DNA of 46,017 bases from Pseudomonadota bacterium (GTDB lineage: Bacteria; Desulfobacterota; Binatia; UBA12015): NCBI GenBank assembly GCA_005777805.1, contig SXLG01000104.1, positions 1-46,017 of the forward strand, read 5' to 3'. The notes under the pieces were generated by a model. It did not search any database, was not told where the DNA came from, and worked only from the letters and a program-made list of their open reading frames with translations. Both the position numbers and the translations under genes were made by a program. Below, one piece after another: positions 33,801 to 42,276 of the stretch (within the stretch, counting starts at the first letter, position 1; every line of letters begins with the position of its first letter).

Positions 33801-35307
33801 GGCGCGAGCGGCGGGTCGAGACGCCCTCGCAGAGCATCTCCAGCACGCTCTGGAAGCGCGCGTGCTCGAGATCGCGGTACGGCCAGGCGCGCCTCGCCCG
33901 CTCGAACAGATCCTCGGGCGTTTGTTCGCCCGTGGCCACCCAGGCCACGATCTGTTGGGCCAGGACATCGAGCGGTGCCTCGCGGATGTGGAGGAGGTCG
34001 AGTTCGCCGGCGCGCACCGCCCGCACGGCGGCGGCCGCCTGCAGGAGGTCATCGCGCGTCAGAGGCAAAAAAATACCGCGCGGTACGGCGCCGAGCCAGT
34101 GCCCCGAGCGGCCCACGCGTTGCAGCAGGGTGGCGAGGGCGCGCGGCGCTCCGACCTGACACACCAGATCGACGTGGCCGATGTCGATGCCGAGTTCGAG
34201 GGACGCTGTCGCAACGCACACCGGGGCCCGCCCGTCGCGCAAGCTCGCCTCGGCGGCGAGTCTCGGGCCGCGGGCGAGGCTGCCGTGGTGGGCCACGACC
34301 TGATCGGCCCCGAGCCGCTCGGCCAGCGAGTGGGCGACACGCTCGACCAGGCGGCGGGTGTGGACGAAAACGATCGTGGTGCGGTGGAGCCGGGAGAGTG
34401 CCGCGATTCGATCGTCGATGGCGGCGCGGATCTCGTGCGTGGCGATCGGACCGAGTTCCATGTCCGTCGGCGCCTCGACCGAGAGTTGCATGGCGCGACG
34501 GTGGCCGGTGTCGACGATCGTGCAGCGCGGATTTCCCTCCGGTCCGAGCCGGCCGGCACCGACCAGCAGGCGGGCGATGTCGTCGATCGGTCGCTGGGTG
34601 GCGGAGAGCCCGATGCGCTGAACGGGGCGGCCCACCAGCGCATCGAGCCGCTCGAGAGAGAGCGCCAGATGGGCCCCGCGCTTGTCGCCCGCCACGGCGT
34701 GGATTTCGTCCACGATCACGGTGGCGGTGGTGGCGAGCATGCGCCGGCTGCCCTCGGCGGTCAGCAGGATATAGAGCGATTCGGGCGTCGTGATCAGGAT
34801 ATGGGGCGGATGGCGCAGCATCGCGCTGCGCGACGACGCCTTGGTGTCGCCCGAGCGGACGGCGACCCGGATCGGCGCCAGAGCGATGTGTTCGGCCACG
34901 GCGCGCTGGTGGATCTCCGCGAGCGGGCCTTGCAGATTCTTCTCGATGTCATTGCCGAGTGCCTTCAGCGGCGAGACGTAGAGGATATGCGTCGCCTCGG
35001 GCAATCCGGACGAGGGCGAGAGATCGCAACCGTCGAGCCGGAGTTGGGCGGGGTCCGTGCTCGCTTCCATGGACCGGCCGCCGCGTGCCGGGATCGTTCC
35101 GCCGCGAGCGGCACGTACCAGCTTGTCAATCGCCCACAAAAATGCCGCGAGCGTCTTGCCCGAGCCGGTCGGCGCGGCAATCAGAGTATCCCCCCCGGCG
35201 GCGATCGCGGGCCAGCCGCCGCTCTGCGCTGGCGTCGGCGCGCTGAAGCGGGCCTCGAACCAGGTCCGAACCAGCGGGTCGAAGGCCGCGAGCGACGCCA
35301 TGCCCAA
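30835..35307 (-). CDS. lhr: Large helicase-related protein Lhr (superfamily 2 DNA helicase)
   Basis: At 1490 residues this is a full-length Lhr, an ATP-dependent 3'-5' DNA helicase of the Ski2-like group, implicated in repair and induced by DNA damage in mycobacteria. Motif I APTGSGKT is at 45-52, VSPLKALGND near 111, TTPESLYILL near 173, the DEIH box at 200-203 and GLSATQ near 233. Helicase motifs of RecA domain 2 (VAHHGSLARG, ELGIDIGHVDLV, QRVGRSGH) follow, then the winged-helix/Lhr core and the long C-terminal Lhr-CTD. Residues about 971-1027 are an in-frame 24-residue tandem repeat that is probably an insertion. The last residues (GGLPQAA) lie in intergenic repeat DNA, which may have redefined the stop. 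Divergent from cca. Confidence 0.95.
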   Translation of the reverse strand: MGMASLAAFDPLVRTWFEARFSAPTPAQSGGWPAIAAGGDTLIAAPTGSGKTLAAFLWAIDKLVRAARGGTIPARGGRSMEASTDPAQLRLDGCDLSPSSGLPEATHILYVSPLKALGNDIEKNLQGPLAEIHQRAVAEHIALAPIRVAVRSGDTKASSRSAMLRHPPHILITTPESLYILLTAEGSRRMLATTATVIVDEIHAVAGDKRGAHLALSLERLDALVGRPVQRIGLSATQRPIDDIARLLVGAGRLGPEGNPRCTIVDTGHRRAMQLSVEAPTDMELGPIATHEIRAAIDDRIAALSRLHRTTIVFVHTRRLVERVAHSLAERLGADQVVAHHGSLARGPRLAAEASLRDGRAPVCVATASLELGIDIGHVDLVCQVGAPRALATLLQRVGRSGHWLGAVPRGIFLPLTRDDLLQAAAAVRAVRAGELDLLHIREAPLDVLAQQIVAWVATGEQTPEDLFERARRAWPYRDLEHARFQSVLEMLCEGVSTRRSRRSSARLHHDAVHGRLRARRGTRLVAITGGGAIPDRADYDVVEEPSGTRVGRVDEDFAIDSMRGDVFALGNHSWRILRIETGKVRVADAGQTPPSIPFWFGEAPPRTAELSRAVGELRWDVATRLVGPREPTRAWLEEECGLDAAGAEQLIDYVDAGYTALGTVPTWSRLVVERFFDQAGGMQLVVHSPRGGGINRALGLALRKRFCLTFDFELQAAATDDGVLLSLGEQHSFPIESTLDMLRRETARADLVQAALKAPMFTNRWRWNATRALVLARFSGGRKVPVHLQRMRAEDLLAAVFPAQIACGDNHAGPIEAPDHPLVEETLRDCLVEAMDASGLEELLDELRQGTTEVVFREMAAPSPFAHELLSASPWAFLDDAPLEERRARAVSLRHVAPAFATEFGRLDAAAIAEVRLQAWPDVRSADELHDALLDLVWLPLTDAGAWTPWLDELMAAERAVRVRWTAPAEGHNAVAGEAFAVHREFRPDAPDEERCSAVAGEALVVNHEPRHAAPDEEWRAAVAVERLSTALRALGPSALIEAGSGAANTPVSAAEPEEAIRRAVGGWMEMLGPMTAAGLAARLGLATPKIESALARLESEGSVLRGTFDTATASAQWCERRLLARIHRRTLDTLRREIEPVELPVFLRFLLRWQHVAPGTRLHGSEGLEAILRQLAGFELPAACWEEHILPARLGAYEPGMLDALCLGGVATWGRFSTTTDDDAAEDSDATSRRRAPARNAKIGVAPREMLDLLLSSRTAPTSSSGSEAAAAVLAALDREGASFPADLARATGLPRARVDEALWELAARGLATADGFGALRHLLESRAPAPPEESGLRVLPGRRNVLRHPPAGRWTRLRARDLGGFTDASIEAFTEILLRRWGVLVRELLARESAAPPWRAVLATLRRLEMRGVVRGGRFIAGLTGEQFALPEAVVALRAARRLDLEETIVLSAADPLNLLGILTPGPRLPANSGRVLTLNGGLPQAA
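32229..32395. repeat. In-frame 72-base tandem repeat inside lhr
   Basis: TCCTCGTCGGGTGCG occurs at 32252 and at 32324, exactly 72 bases apart, and the two 72-base units agree at about three quarters of positions. A partial third unit, CCACGGCCACCGCG, starts at 32229, matching the copies at 32301 and 32373. On the coding strand this gives 24-residue units beginning AVAGEAFAVHRE and AVAGEALVVNHE, each ending with a PDEE-containing segment, so the frame is kept. Confidence 0.8.
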
Positions 35308-35344
35308 GCCATGCCTCCGCGTCCGGGGACGGTCAACGGTCGCC

Positions 35345-35530
35345 TCGCTTGTGCGTGCGGTGGCGAGTCCGGGCCGGCGTTTGCCGGATCGACCGGGTCG
35401 GTTGCCGCCGCTGCCGCGCGATCACGGTTGCGGCGAGCCGCGGGCTGGGTGTTGCGGGGGCCGACGCCCGAGAAGGTGGCTCACTTGCGGCGCGATAGCG
35501 GTGGCGGGGAGCCACATGCCGGCCGCGCCG
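35345..35530. repeat. Degenerate tandem repeat (about 67-74 bases) in the lhr-cca gap
   Basis: GCGCGATCACGGTTGCGG from 35416 and GCGCGATAGCGGTGGCGG from 35490 begin two matching stretches of about 36 bases, 74 bases apart; both go on to GAGCC. A third, weaker copy around CGGTGGCGAG lies at 35358. The copies fill the gap between divergent lhr and cca and run up to the likely cca start. The spacing is less regular than in the other arrays, so unit boundaries are uncertain. Confidence 0.45.
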
Positions 35531-35577
35531 GCCACGTGCAAATTGCGGCGATCCTCAGGCGGTGCAAGGCTCTCGGG

Positions 35578-36954
35578 GTGGAGGGTTGCGAGGACCAGGG
35601 AACGACGCGCGGTCTGGATTCGCCGGGCGGGCGAGCGGCGCGCACGATCATTCGTCGGCTGCGCGAGGCCGGCCATGTGGCGCTGCTGGCGGGGGGTTGT
35701 GTCCGCGACCGCCTGCTCGGCGTCGAGCCGGGCGATTGGGACATCGCGACGTCGGCGGCTCCCGAGGAGGTACAACGGCTCTTTGCCCGCACCGTCCCGG
35801 TCGGCGCGCGCTTCGGGGTGGTGCTGGTGCTGGCCGGGGGGGCGGAGGTCGAGGTCGCGACGTTCCGCACCGACGGGCCTTATCTTGACGGACGCCGCCC
35901 GACGACGGTGGGCCCGAGTGACGCCCGGGGCGATGCCGCGCGGCGTGATTTCACGATCAACGGCATGTTCCTCGACCCGGAGAGCGGCGAGATCATCGAC
36001 TACGTCGGTGGTCAGCGCGATCTCGCGGCGCGGGTGATCCGGGCGATTGGCGATCCGGCAGAGCGCTTCGGCGAGGATCGGCTGCGGCTCCTGCGCGCCG
36101 TGCGCTTTGCCGCGCGCTTCGAGGCCGAGATCGAACCCAGAACACTCGCCGCCATCCGCGTCGCGGCAGCGCACGTCACCGAAGTCGCCTGGGAGCGGAT
36201 CGGCGAGGAGATCGTCCGCATCCTGCTCCAGGGACGTGCCCCGCGCGCCTTCGAACTGCTCTCGTCCACGGGGCTCCTGGCGGCGGTGCTGCCCGAAATC
36301 GCGACCATGCGCGACGTCGCTCAGTCGCCTCGCTGGCACCCGGAGGGCGATGTCTTCGCCCACACGCTGCGCTGCCTCGCGGGTCTCGATGGCGCGCGCC
36401 ACGACGAGGCTTTGGCGCTGGGGGTGCTGCTGCACGACGCCGGCAAACCGGAGACGGCGAGCGTGGGAGACGACGGTCGCGTCCACTTTTACGGCCACGA
36501 AGTGATCGGCGAAACGCTCACGCGGTCGGTGTGTCGGCGTCTGCGGCGGAGCCTCGCGACCGAGGATCGGGCGGCGTGGTTGGTCCGCCACCATCTCCGT
36601 CACCGCAGCGCGCCCGAAATGAAGCGCTCGACGCTCCGCCGGATGCTTGCCGCGCCCGACATCCATGCGCTGCTCGAACTTGCGCGCATCGACGCGCTGG
36701 CCGGCTCGGGCGATCTCTCCACCGTGGATTTTTGCCAGTCCGAGCTGGCCGCACTTGGCGAAGAGGGCCGTCGGCTCGAGCCCCTGTTGCGTGGCCGGGA
36801 TCTGCTGGCACTGGGATACCGCCCCGGTCCGCGGCTCGGGCGAATCCTCGAGCGCGTGCTCGACGAGCAACTCGAGGGTCGGCTCGCCTCGAGGACAGAG
36901 GCAAGAGCGTGGGTCCTGGCGGCACTGCCTCCCGATTCCGGGGAATCGGCCTGA
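35578..36954 (+). CDS. cca: CCA-adding tRNA nucleotidyltransferase with HD domain
   Basis: The enzyme adds or repairs the 3'-CCA end of tRNA. The class II nucleotidyltransferase head has ALLAGGCVRDRLLG and GDWDIATSA (D53, D55 for metal), followed by ARRDFTINGM and DYVGGQRDL, and the neck has DRLRLLRAVRFAARF. A C-terminal HD domain follows, with WHPEGDVFAHTL and LLHDAGKPET (H262, H286-D287) and HEVIGE, as in CCA enzymes that also have phosphohydrolase activity. About 458 residues from GTG 35578; GTG 35536 is possible. The open frame runs much further upstream, but that is a shadow of lhr. The stop shares one base with the ABC ATPase start. Confidence 0.93.
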   Translation: MEGCEDQGTTRGLDSPGGRAARTIIRRLREAGHVALLAGGCVRDRLLGVEPGDWDIATSAAPEEVQRLFARTVPVGARFGVVLVLAGGAEVEVATFRTDGPYLDGRRPTTVGPSDARGDAARRDFTINGMFLDPESGEIIDYVGGQRDLAARVIRAIGDPAERFGEDRLRLLRAVRFAARFEAEIEPRTLAAIRVAAAHVTEVAWERIGEEIVRILLQGRAPRAFELLSSTGLLAAVLPEIATMRDVAQSPRWHPEGDVFAHTLRCLAGLDGARHDEALALGVLLHDAGKPETASVGDDGRVHFYGHEVIGETLTRSVCRRLRRSLATEDRAAWLVRHHLRHRSAPEMKRSTLRRMLAAPDIHALLELARIDALAGSGDLSTVDFCQSELAALGEEGRRLEPLLRGRDLLALGYRPGPRLGRILERVLDEQLEGRLASRTEARAWVLAALPPDSGESA

Positions 36955-38480
36955 TGGCGGGAGTGCCGGTCGTCGAGGCGAAGGGGCTCGGCCGAAGCTT
37001 TGGCCGTACGCGCGCGCTCGACGCAATCGACCTCGCGATTTCACCCGGCGAAATCTGCGCTCTCCTCGGCGAGAATGGCGCCGGAAAATCGACATTCGGT
37101 CGGCTTCTTTGCGGCCATCTGGCACCGGATTCCGGACAATTCATGTTCGACGGACGCCCGATGCGCTGGCGTTCGCCGAACGAGGCGCGCCGTGCGGGTG
37201 CAGCGATGGTCCACCAGCACTTCATGCTGGTGCCCTCGATGACGATTGCCGAGAATCTGGCGCTGGCGCGGGGCGGCCTCGGCGTCCGTGGGGCCCGCGG
37301 ACTGGCTGCCGACGCCCGTGCCATGGCGGCGGAGGCGGGCTTCGATATCGGCGATCCAGGACGGCGCATCGATGCCATCGGCGTGGGCGAGCAGCAGCGG
37401 ATCGAGATCCTGAAGGCTCTCGTCCCTCTGCCGCGTCTGCTCGTTCTCGACGAGCCCACCGCGGCGCTGGCGCCCCGTGAAGTCGACGTGCTCTTCGAGA
37501 TCGTGCGTGGACTCGCGGCGCGCGGCGTCGCCGTGATCCTGGTCACACACAGACTCACAGAGGCGCTGACGCTGGCCGACCGGGTCGTCGTGCTGCGCCA
37601 TGGGCGGGTCGTGGCCGAAGGTCCGCGCGCGACCTTCGACGCCGCGCGTCTTGCCAGGGATATGGTCGGGGCCGGTCCGGCCCCGACGGCGGCGCCCCTT
37701 CGGCCGAGACAGGTCCCCGGCGGGCGCGCCGTTCTCTCCGTGCGTGGTCTGCGGGTGGTCGACGAACGGGGTGTGCCGCGCGTGGCGGGGCTGGATCTCG
37801 ATCTGCCTGCCGGTCGGGTGCTGGGGATCGCTGGCGTGGAGGGCAACGGACAGGACGAACTGGTTCAGGCGATCGCCGGTGTGCAGCCGCGGCGGCGCGC
37901 GCAGGGGCGCATCGAGATCGGCGGTCGCGCCATCACCGATCCTGCGACGGCACGGGCTGCGGGGCTGGGGCTTGTTCCTGCCGATCGGCAGAGGGACGCC
38001 CTGATCGGGCCTCTGTCGCTCCGCGATAACATGATGCTTGTCACCTATCGGCTGGCCGAGATCGCGCCGCGGGGCTGGATCGACCGGCGACGTTCTACCC
38101 AGTGGGCGCGGAAGCTGCTCGCGGGGCGTGACGTACGACCGCCGGAGCCCGACCTCCAGGCTGCGGCGCTCTCCGGCGGCAATCAGCAGCGTCTGGTCGT
38201 CGCACGCGAACTCGACCACGACGATCTCGTGGTGCTGCTCGCCGCTGAGCCGACGCGTGGCCTCGACCTCATGGCACGGTGGCAGGTTCACGCCCGCATC
38301 CGTGAGCTTGCCGCGAGCGGCGTTGCCGTGCTCCTCGTCTCGTCGGATCTGGAGGAGATCCTCGATCTCGCCGACGATCTGGCGGTGATGGTCCGGGGCC
38401 GGCTCCACGCCGTGGGCGCCACGACCGACCGCCGCGAGGCAGCGGGGCGCCTCATGGCGGGTGTCGAAATGGAGGCGTGA
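36954..38480 (+). CDS. Nucleoside/sugar-type ABC transporter ATP-binding protein (two NBDs)
   Basis: A 508-residue double ATPase of the importer type that serves Bmp/RbsA-like systems. NBD1 has Walker A GENGAGKS (39-46), signature VGEQQRIEI, in the form usual for nucleoside importers, and LLVLDEPTAAL. NBD2 (from about residue 255) has the degenerate P-loop GVEGNGQDEL typical of the family, then LSGGNQQRLVVARE and LLAAEPTRGLDL. The HQHFMLVPSMTIAENL Q-loop block is as in YufO/NupO. It is followed by two permeases with start/stop overlaps, so the membrane part of the importer is complete, but no substrate-binding lipoprotein lies in the window. Purine nucleosides are the best guess for substrate. 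Confidence 0.92.
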   Translation: MAGVPVVEAKGLGRSFGRTRALDAIDLAISPGEICALLGENGAGKSTFGRLLCGHLAPDSGQFMFDGRPMRWRSPNEARRAGAAMVHQHFMLVPSMTIAENLALARGGLGVRGARGLAADARAMAAEAGFDIGDPGRRIDAIGVGEQQRIEILKALVPLPRLLVLDEPTAALAPREVDVLFEIVRGLAARGVAVILVTHRLTEALTLADRVVVLRHGRVVAEGPRATFDAARLARDMVGAGPAPTAAPLRPRQVPGGRAVLSVRGLRVVDERGVPRVAGLDLDLPAGRVLGIAGVEGNGQDELVQAIAGVQPRRRAQGRIEIGGRAITDPATARAAGLGLVPADRQRDALIGPLSLRDNMMLVTYRLAEIAPRGWIDRRRSTQWARKLLAGRDVRPPEPDLQAAALSGGNQQRLVVARELDHDDLVVLLAAEPTRGLDLMARWQVHARIRELAASGVAVLLVSSDLEEILDLADDLAVMVRGRLHAVGATTDRREAAGRLMAGVEMEA

Positions 38481-39526
38481 GGGCGGCGATGAAGGGACAC
38501 CGGATCGTATGGTCGGTCGTCGCCGCGCTGGTTGCACTCCTCGTGGCGGTTGGATTCGCCGCACTGGCTGCCGTCCTGGCCGGAAGCGATCCGACGGCGA
38601 CCGCGTTCGCCTTGGTGTCCGGAAGCGTCGGCAGCAGCGAGTCCCTGGGCGCGATGGTCCTCGTCTTGATTCCACTCTTGCTGACCGGTGTCGGGGTCGC
38701 TTTTGCCTTCCGCAGTGGCGTGCTCAACATCGGTGCCGAGGGTCAGTTCCTGATGGGTGCGCTCGCGGCCTCGGCCGCAGGCGTGCTGGTGCCGGCCTTC
38801 TCCGGGCAGGTCGTGCTCGTGCTTGTCGCCGGTGCCGTGGCGGGTGGTCTGTGGGCGACGATCGCCGGTCTCTATCGGCTCGTGCGGGGGGTCAACGAGG
38901 TCATCACGACCATCCTGCTCAATTTCATTGCGCTCTACCTCGTCTCGTGGGCGGTGCATGGCCCGCTGCAGGAGGTGGCGCGATCCTACCCACAGAGCGA
39001 TCCGCTGCCGGCGTCGGCACGGCTGGGACCGCTACTGGAGGGGGGATTGGTCCACGCCGGCCTACCGATCGCGCTGGTGGTCACGCTGGGGGTAGGGGTC
39101 GTGCTGTCGCGTACCGCACCGGGCCTGCGCTTGCGTGCGGCCGGGCAGAACGCCGCGGCCGCACGACTCGCGGGGTTTCCCGTGCGGCGTGATCTCTTGG
39201 GCGCCTTTGCAGTGTCGGGGGCGCTCGCCGGGCTCGCCGGCGCCATCGAGATCGCCGGGCTCACAGGACGGCTCTACGAACGGATTGGCAGCGGCTATGG
39301 CTTCACGGCGATTGCCGTCGCCTTTCTGGCCGGTCTGGAGATTCCCGGCGTGGTTTTCGCCGCAATTTTCTTTGCGACGTTGTCGACCGGTGCGCAGGCG
39401 ATGGAACGTGTTGCCGGTGTTCCGTCGGTGCTCGCGGTGGCGGCTCAGGGGGCTACTCTGATCGTCGTCGCACTGCTCGGCGGCTTGCGTCTATTGTGGG
39501 CCGAGACCGAGGAGCCCTCGGCATGA
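38477..39526 (+). CDS. ABC transporter permease (NupP/YufP-like)
   Basis: A 349-residue inner-membrane permease of the BPD_transp_2 family, with about eight to ten hydrophobic helices. GVAFAFRSGVLNIGAEGQFLMGALAA is the family hallmark region and GVNEVITTILLNFIALYLVSW the second. The reading frame can start at GTG 38477, overlapping the ATPase stop (GTGA), or at ATG 38489; overlap is usual in this operon. It forms a heterodimer with the next gene product and is driven by the double ATPase upstream. The longer N-terminus, with one extra membrane segment compared with its partner, is typical of the larger permease of nucleoside importers. Confidence 0.9.
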   Translation: MRAAMKGHRIVWSVVAALVALLVAVGFAALAAVLAGSDPTATAFALVSGSVGSSESLGAMVLVLIPLLLTGVGVAFAFRSGVLNIGAEGQFLMGALAASAAGVLVPAFSGQVVLVLVAGAVAGGLWATIAGLYRLVRGVNEVITTILLNFIALYLVSWAVHGPLQEVARSYPQSDPLPASARLGPLLEGGLVHAGLPIALVVTLGVGVVLSRTAPGLRLRAAGQNAAAARLAGFPVRRDLLGAFAVSGALAGLAGAIEIAGLTGRLYERIGSGYGFTAIAVAFLAGLEIPGVVFAAIFFATLSTGAQAMERVAGVPSVLAVAAQGATLIVVALLGGLRLLWAETEEPSA

Positions 39527-40422
39527 TGGTGGCCGTCGATGTGGTCGCGCAGGGCCTCCTGCTCGCCTGCCCCGTCTTGCTCGCAGCACTCGGTGAGCTG
39601 CTCACGGAGCGGGTCGGAGTCCTCAACATCGGTGTCGAGGGCACCATGCTCTTCGGCGCCTTCGCCGCAGCGGTGCTGGCGGCCAGCTCCGGCGACGCGA
39701 TGATTGGTCTTGTCGGCGCGCTTGCGGCTGGTGTCGCGTGTGGACTTCTCTTTGCCGGCCTGGCCGTCCAACTGGGGGCGGACCAGGTGATTGTCGGCGC
39801 GGCGCTGAACCTGCTGGCTCTCGGGATCACGGGTGCGCTCTACCGCGTTCTCGCCGTCGGCAGCGCGGGAGTCGCGCTGCTCCCCGCGATCCCACGCCCA
39901 TCGCCGGAGTGGCTGGGCCCGACCGTAGCCTCTCTCCACGTCCTGGTGTGGGCTGCGCTGCTCCTCGTGGCCGTGCTTGGCTTCGTGTTCGCGCGGACGG
40001 GGGTTGGGCGCAGGCTGCGCGCGCTCGGGGAGCATCCCCAGGCGGTTGCCACCCTGGGCGTCTCCGTGCGGCGCTGGCGTGTTGCGGCGGTGGTGGTCGG
40101 TAGCGCGTTGGGGGGGCTCGCTGGCGGTACGTTGGTGCTCGGCACGGCGGGGAGCTTCGTCGAAGGGGTGACGGCCGGGCGAGGCTTCGTTGCGCTTGCC
40201 GCCGTCGTGTTCGGGCGCTGGTCGGCGGTTGGGGTGCTGGCCGGTACGCTCGTGTTCGGCCTGGCGAGCGCCCTCCAGTTCCGGCTGCAGGCGCGCGACC
40301 TCGGCGTCGCGTGGCAGCTCTTCCTCATCCTCCCCTACCTCGCGACGCTGGTCGCACTGCTGGCCGCGCGCGGGCGGGGCGCGGCTCCCGCAGCACTCGG
40401 GCGGCCCTACCGATCGGGCTGA
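39523..40422 (+). CDS. ABC transporter permease (NupQ/YufQ-like)
   Basis: The second, shorter permease (299 residues) of the importer. It has the same BPD_transp_2 signature as its partner, here LTERVGVLNIGVEGTMLFGAF, followed by GADQVIVGAALNLLALGITGALYR and late glycine-rich helices (GGLAGGTLVLG). ATG 39523 overlaps the stop of the preceding permease (ATGA). This is the last gene of the transporter; the histidine kinase starts about 50 bases later on the same strand and could be read from the same transcript. Substrate assignment rests only on family resemblance to nucleoside systems. Confidence 0.9.
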   Translation: MMVAVDVVAQGLLLACPVLLAALGELLTERVGVLNIGVEGTMLFGAFAAAVLAASSGDAMIGLVGALAAGVACGLLFAGLAVQLGADQVIVGAALNLLALGITGALYRVLAVGSAGVALLPAIPRPSPEWLGPTVASLHVLVWAALLLVAVLGFVFARTGVGRRLRALGEHPQAVATLGVSVRRWRVAAVVVGSALGGLAGGTLVLGTAGSFVEGVTAGRGFVALAAVVFGRWSAVGVLAGTLVFGLASALQFRLQARDLGVAWQLFLILPYLATLVALLAARGRGAAPAALGRPYRSG

Positions 40423-40469
40423 GGTCCCTTGGTTCCCTCGATCCCGATCCCTCTGCTAGGCAATCGGGC

Positions 40470-41636
40470 GTGGGCAGGTCATCGGACGCCCCGGCTTCCG
40501 CCCGGGAAACCGAGGAGAACGGGGCTACGCTGGGCAACGTGGAACCGGCGTTTTCTGCCGGCGACAGCTTCCATCGGGTCTTCGAGAGCGCGCCTTTCGG
40601 CATGGCTCTGCGCGGTACCGCGGGGGACTACCGCGAAGTCAACGATGTCTACGCGCGGATCTTCGGTCGTCCGGCGGCCGAGATCAGCGGGTGTCCGGGC
40701 GGCGCATTCCTTCATCCGGATGACGCCGTCAGCGACAAGGTCATCTTTCAGAAACTCGTGACAGGCCAGGTGGATGGGTTTCGCATCCAGCGGCGCGTGT
40801 TGCGGCCGGGGGGCGAGGTCCGCTGGGTATCGGTCACGCTGACGGCGCTGGCGGGGATCCCGGTGCTCGAGATGGTCGAGGACGTGACCGAGGTGCGGCG
40901 CAGCCGCGAGGAGATCCGCGAGCGTGAGGCGGCGCTGACGCACGCGACGCGGCTCGCGACACTGGGCGAGATGGCGGCGGGCATCGCCCATGAGGTGAAT
41001 CAGCCCCTCGCCGCGATCGTGAACTATGCCAACGGCTCGCTGCGCCGGCTCGCATCGGCGGAGGCGGACCTCGAGAGCGTGAAGCAGGCCCTGGGGTACA
41101 TCTCTCGCGAGGCGATGCGGGCGAGCGAGATCGTTCGCCGTTTGAAGCGCTTGTCGCGGCGCGAGGACGGCGACCGCGAACGGGTCGATCTGAACGCCGC
41201 GCTGCGGGCCACCGCGGACCTGCTCGAGGCCGAGTTCGGTGATCTGAGGATCGAGGTCAGTTTCGATCTCGCCGCGGAGATTCCGGACGTCCTGATCGAC
41301 CTGGTCCAGATCGAGCAGGTGGTGTTGAACCTGCTCCGGAACGCGATCGAGGCGCTTCGGGGTTGGGACGGCACCCGCCGGATCACGCTGTCCACGGCCA
41401 TCGATGGCGAGCGGGTGCGTATCTCCGTCGCTGATACCGGGCCGGGGCTCGAACCCCTGCTCGTCGACAAGGTGTTCGATGCCTTCTTCACCACGAAACG
41501 AACCGGTCTCGGCATGGGGCTCTCCATCAGCCGAACGATCGTGGAGAACCACCGGGGCCGCCTCTGGGTCCAGCCCAATTCCCCCACCGGGGCTGTATTT
41601 TGTATGGCTCTGCCCATCTTTGGAGAGATTTTGTAA
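40470..41636 (+). CDS. PAS-domain sensor histidine kinase (FixL-like architecture)
   Basis: A soluble kinase of about 388 residues. Residues about 35-140 form a PAS domain (FESAPFGMALRG, FLHPDDA, GGEVRWVSVTLTAL), followed by a coiled coil (TEVRRSREEIREREAAL), then the dimerisation helix with H-box GEMAAGIAHEVNQPLAAI (H174). The ATPase domain shows N-box NLLRNAIEAL, ADTGPGLEP and GLGMGLSISRTIVE. No membrane helix is visible and no heme histidine typical of FixL was identified in the PAS domain. Start is uncertain: GTG 40470 is used, and GTG 40539 is also in frame just before the PAS. The response regulator follows with a TAATG overlap. The kinase lies tail to tail with an H-NOX operon, a known partner type for such kinases. 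Confidence 0.88.
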   Translation: MGRSSDAPASARETEENGATLGNVEPAFSAGDSFHRVFESAPFGMALRGTAGDYREVNDVYARIFGRPAAEISGCPGGAFLHPDDAVSDKVIFQKLVTGQVDGFRIQRRVLRPGGEVRWVSVTLTALAGIPVLEMVEDVTEVRRSREEIREREAALTHATRLATLGEMAAGIAHEVNQPLAAIVNYANGSLRRLASAEADLESVKQALGYISREAMRASEIVRRLKRLSRREDGDRERVDLNAALRATADLLEAEFGDLRIEVSFDLAAEIPDVLIDLVQIEQVVLNLLRNAIEALRGWDGTRRITLSTAIDGERVRISVADTGPGLEPLLVDKVFDAFFTTKRTGLGMGLSISRTIVENHRGRLWVQPNSPTGAVFCMALPIFGEIL

Positions 41637-42250
41637 TGAACGCCCAGGGAACAGTTTTCGTGGTCGATGACGATCCCGCGATGCGGGACTCGCTGCGCTG
41701 GCTCCTCGAGTCGGTCGATCTCGAGGTTCGCACCTTCGAATCGGCCGGACGGTTCCTCGAAGTGCTCGAGCGGATCCGGCCATCGTGTCTCGTCCTCGAT
41801 GTGCGGATGCCGGGCCTGAGCGGCCTGGACCTGCAAGCGGAGCTGGTGCGGCGAGAAGTCGGGATGCCGGTGATCATGATCAGCGGCCATGGTGATGTGC
41901 CCGTGGCCGTGCGGGCGATGCGTGCCGGCGCGATCGATTTCATCGAGAAGCCCTTCAGCGACCAGCTTCTCCTCGACCGGGTCCGGCAGGCGATCGAGCG
42001 CGATCGAACCGAGAGCGCCAGCGATTCTCGCCGTGCGCATGTCGAGAGTCGCGCGGCTCAGCTGACACCGCGTGAACGCGAGGTCATGAACCTTGTGGTG
42101 TCCGGCCGGGCGAACCGGCAGATCGCCGAGGATCTCGGGCTCAGTCAAAAGACGGTCGAGATCCACCGCGCCCGGGTGATGGCCAAGATGGAAGTCGACT
42201 CTCTCGCCGAACTCGTGCGTGATGTTCTGCTCGTGAGCGGCCCCGCCTAG
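41636..42250 (+). CDS. FixJ/LuxR-family response regulator
   Basis: A 204-residue two-domain regulator. The receiver has VVDDDPAMRD, phospho-acceptor D55 in LVLDVRMPG, the Thr/Ser switch in MISGHGD, and K105 in IEKPF. A short linker leads to a LuxR-type helix-turn-helix (about 137-204) with LTPREREVMNLVVSG and LGLSQKTVEIHRARVM. This is the FixJ/TodT class, which activates transcription when phosphorylated. GGAGAG at 41621-41626 precedes ATG 41636, which overlaps the kinase stop. Its targets are unknown; the neighbouring transporter or H-NOX operon are the closest candidates. Confidence 0.93.
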   Translation: MNAQGTVFVVDDDPAMRDSLRWLLESVDLEVRTFESAGRFLEVLERIRPSCLVLDVRMPGLSGLDLQAELVRREVGMPVIMISGHGDVPVAVRAMRAGAIDFIEKPFSDQLLLDRVRQAIERDRTESASDSRRAHVESRAAQLTPREREVMNLVVSGRANRQIAEDLGLSQKTVEIHRARVMAKMEVDSLAELVRDVLLVSGPA

Positions 42251-42276
42251 ACGAGGGGCCACGCGCGAGCCGTACC

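Noticed and set aside
31738-36954. A 1738-codon open frame on the plus strand
   Set aside because: Only the last ~458 codons match a real family (CCA-adding enzyme). The rest is the antisense of lhr, kept open by GC-rich codon bias.
42251-42276. Bidirectional terminator between the response regulator and HNOBA genes
   Set aside because: The 26-base gap has no stem with a T-run on either strand.
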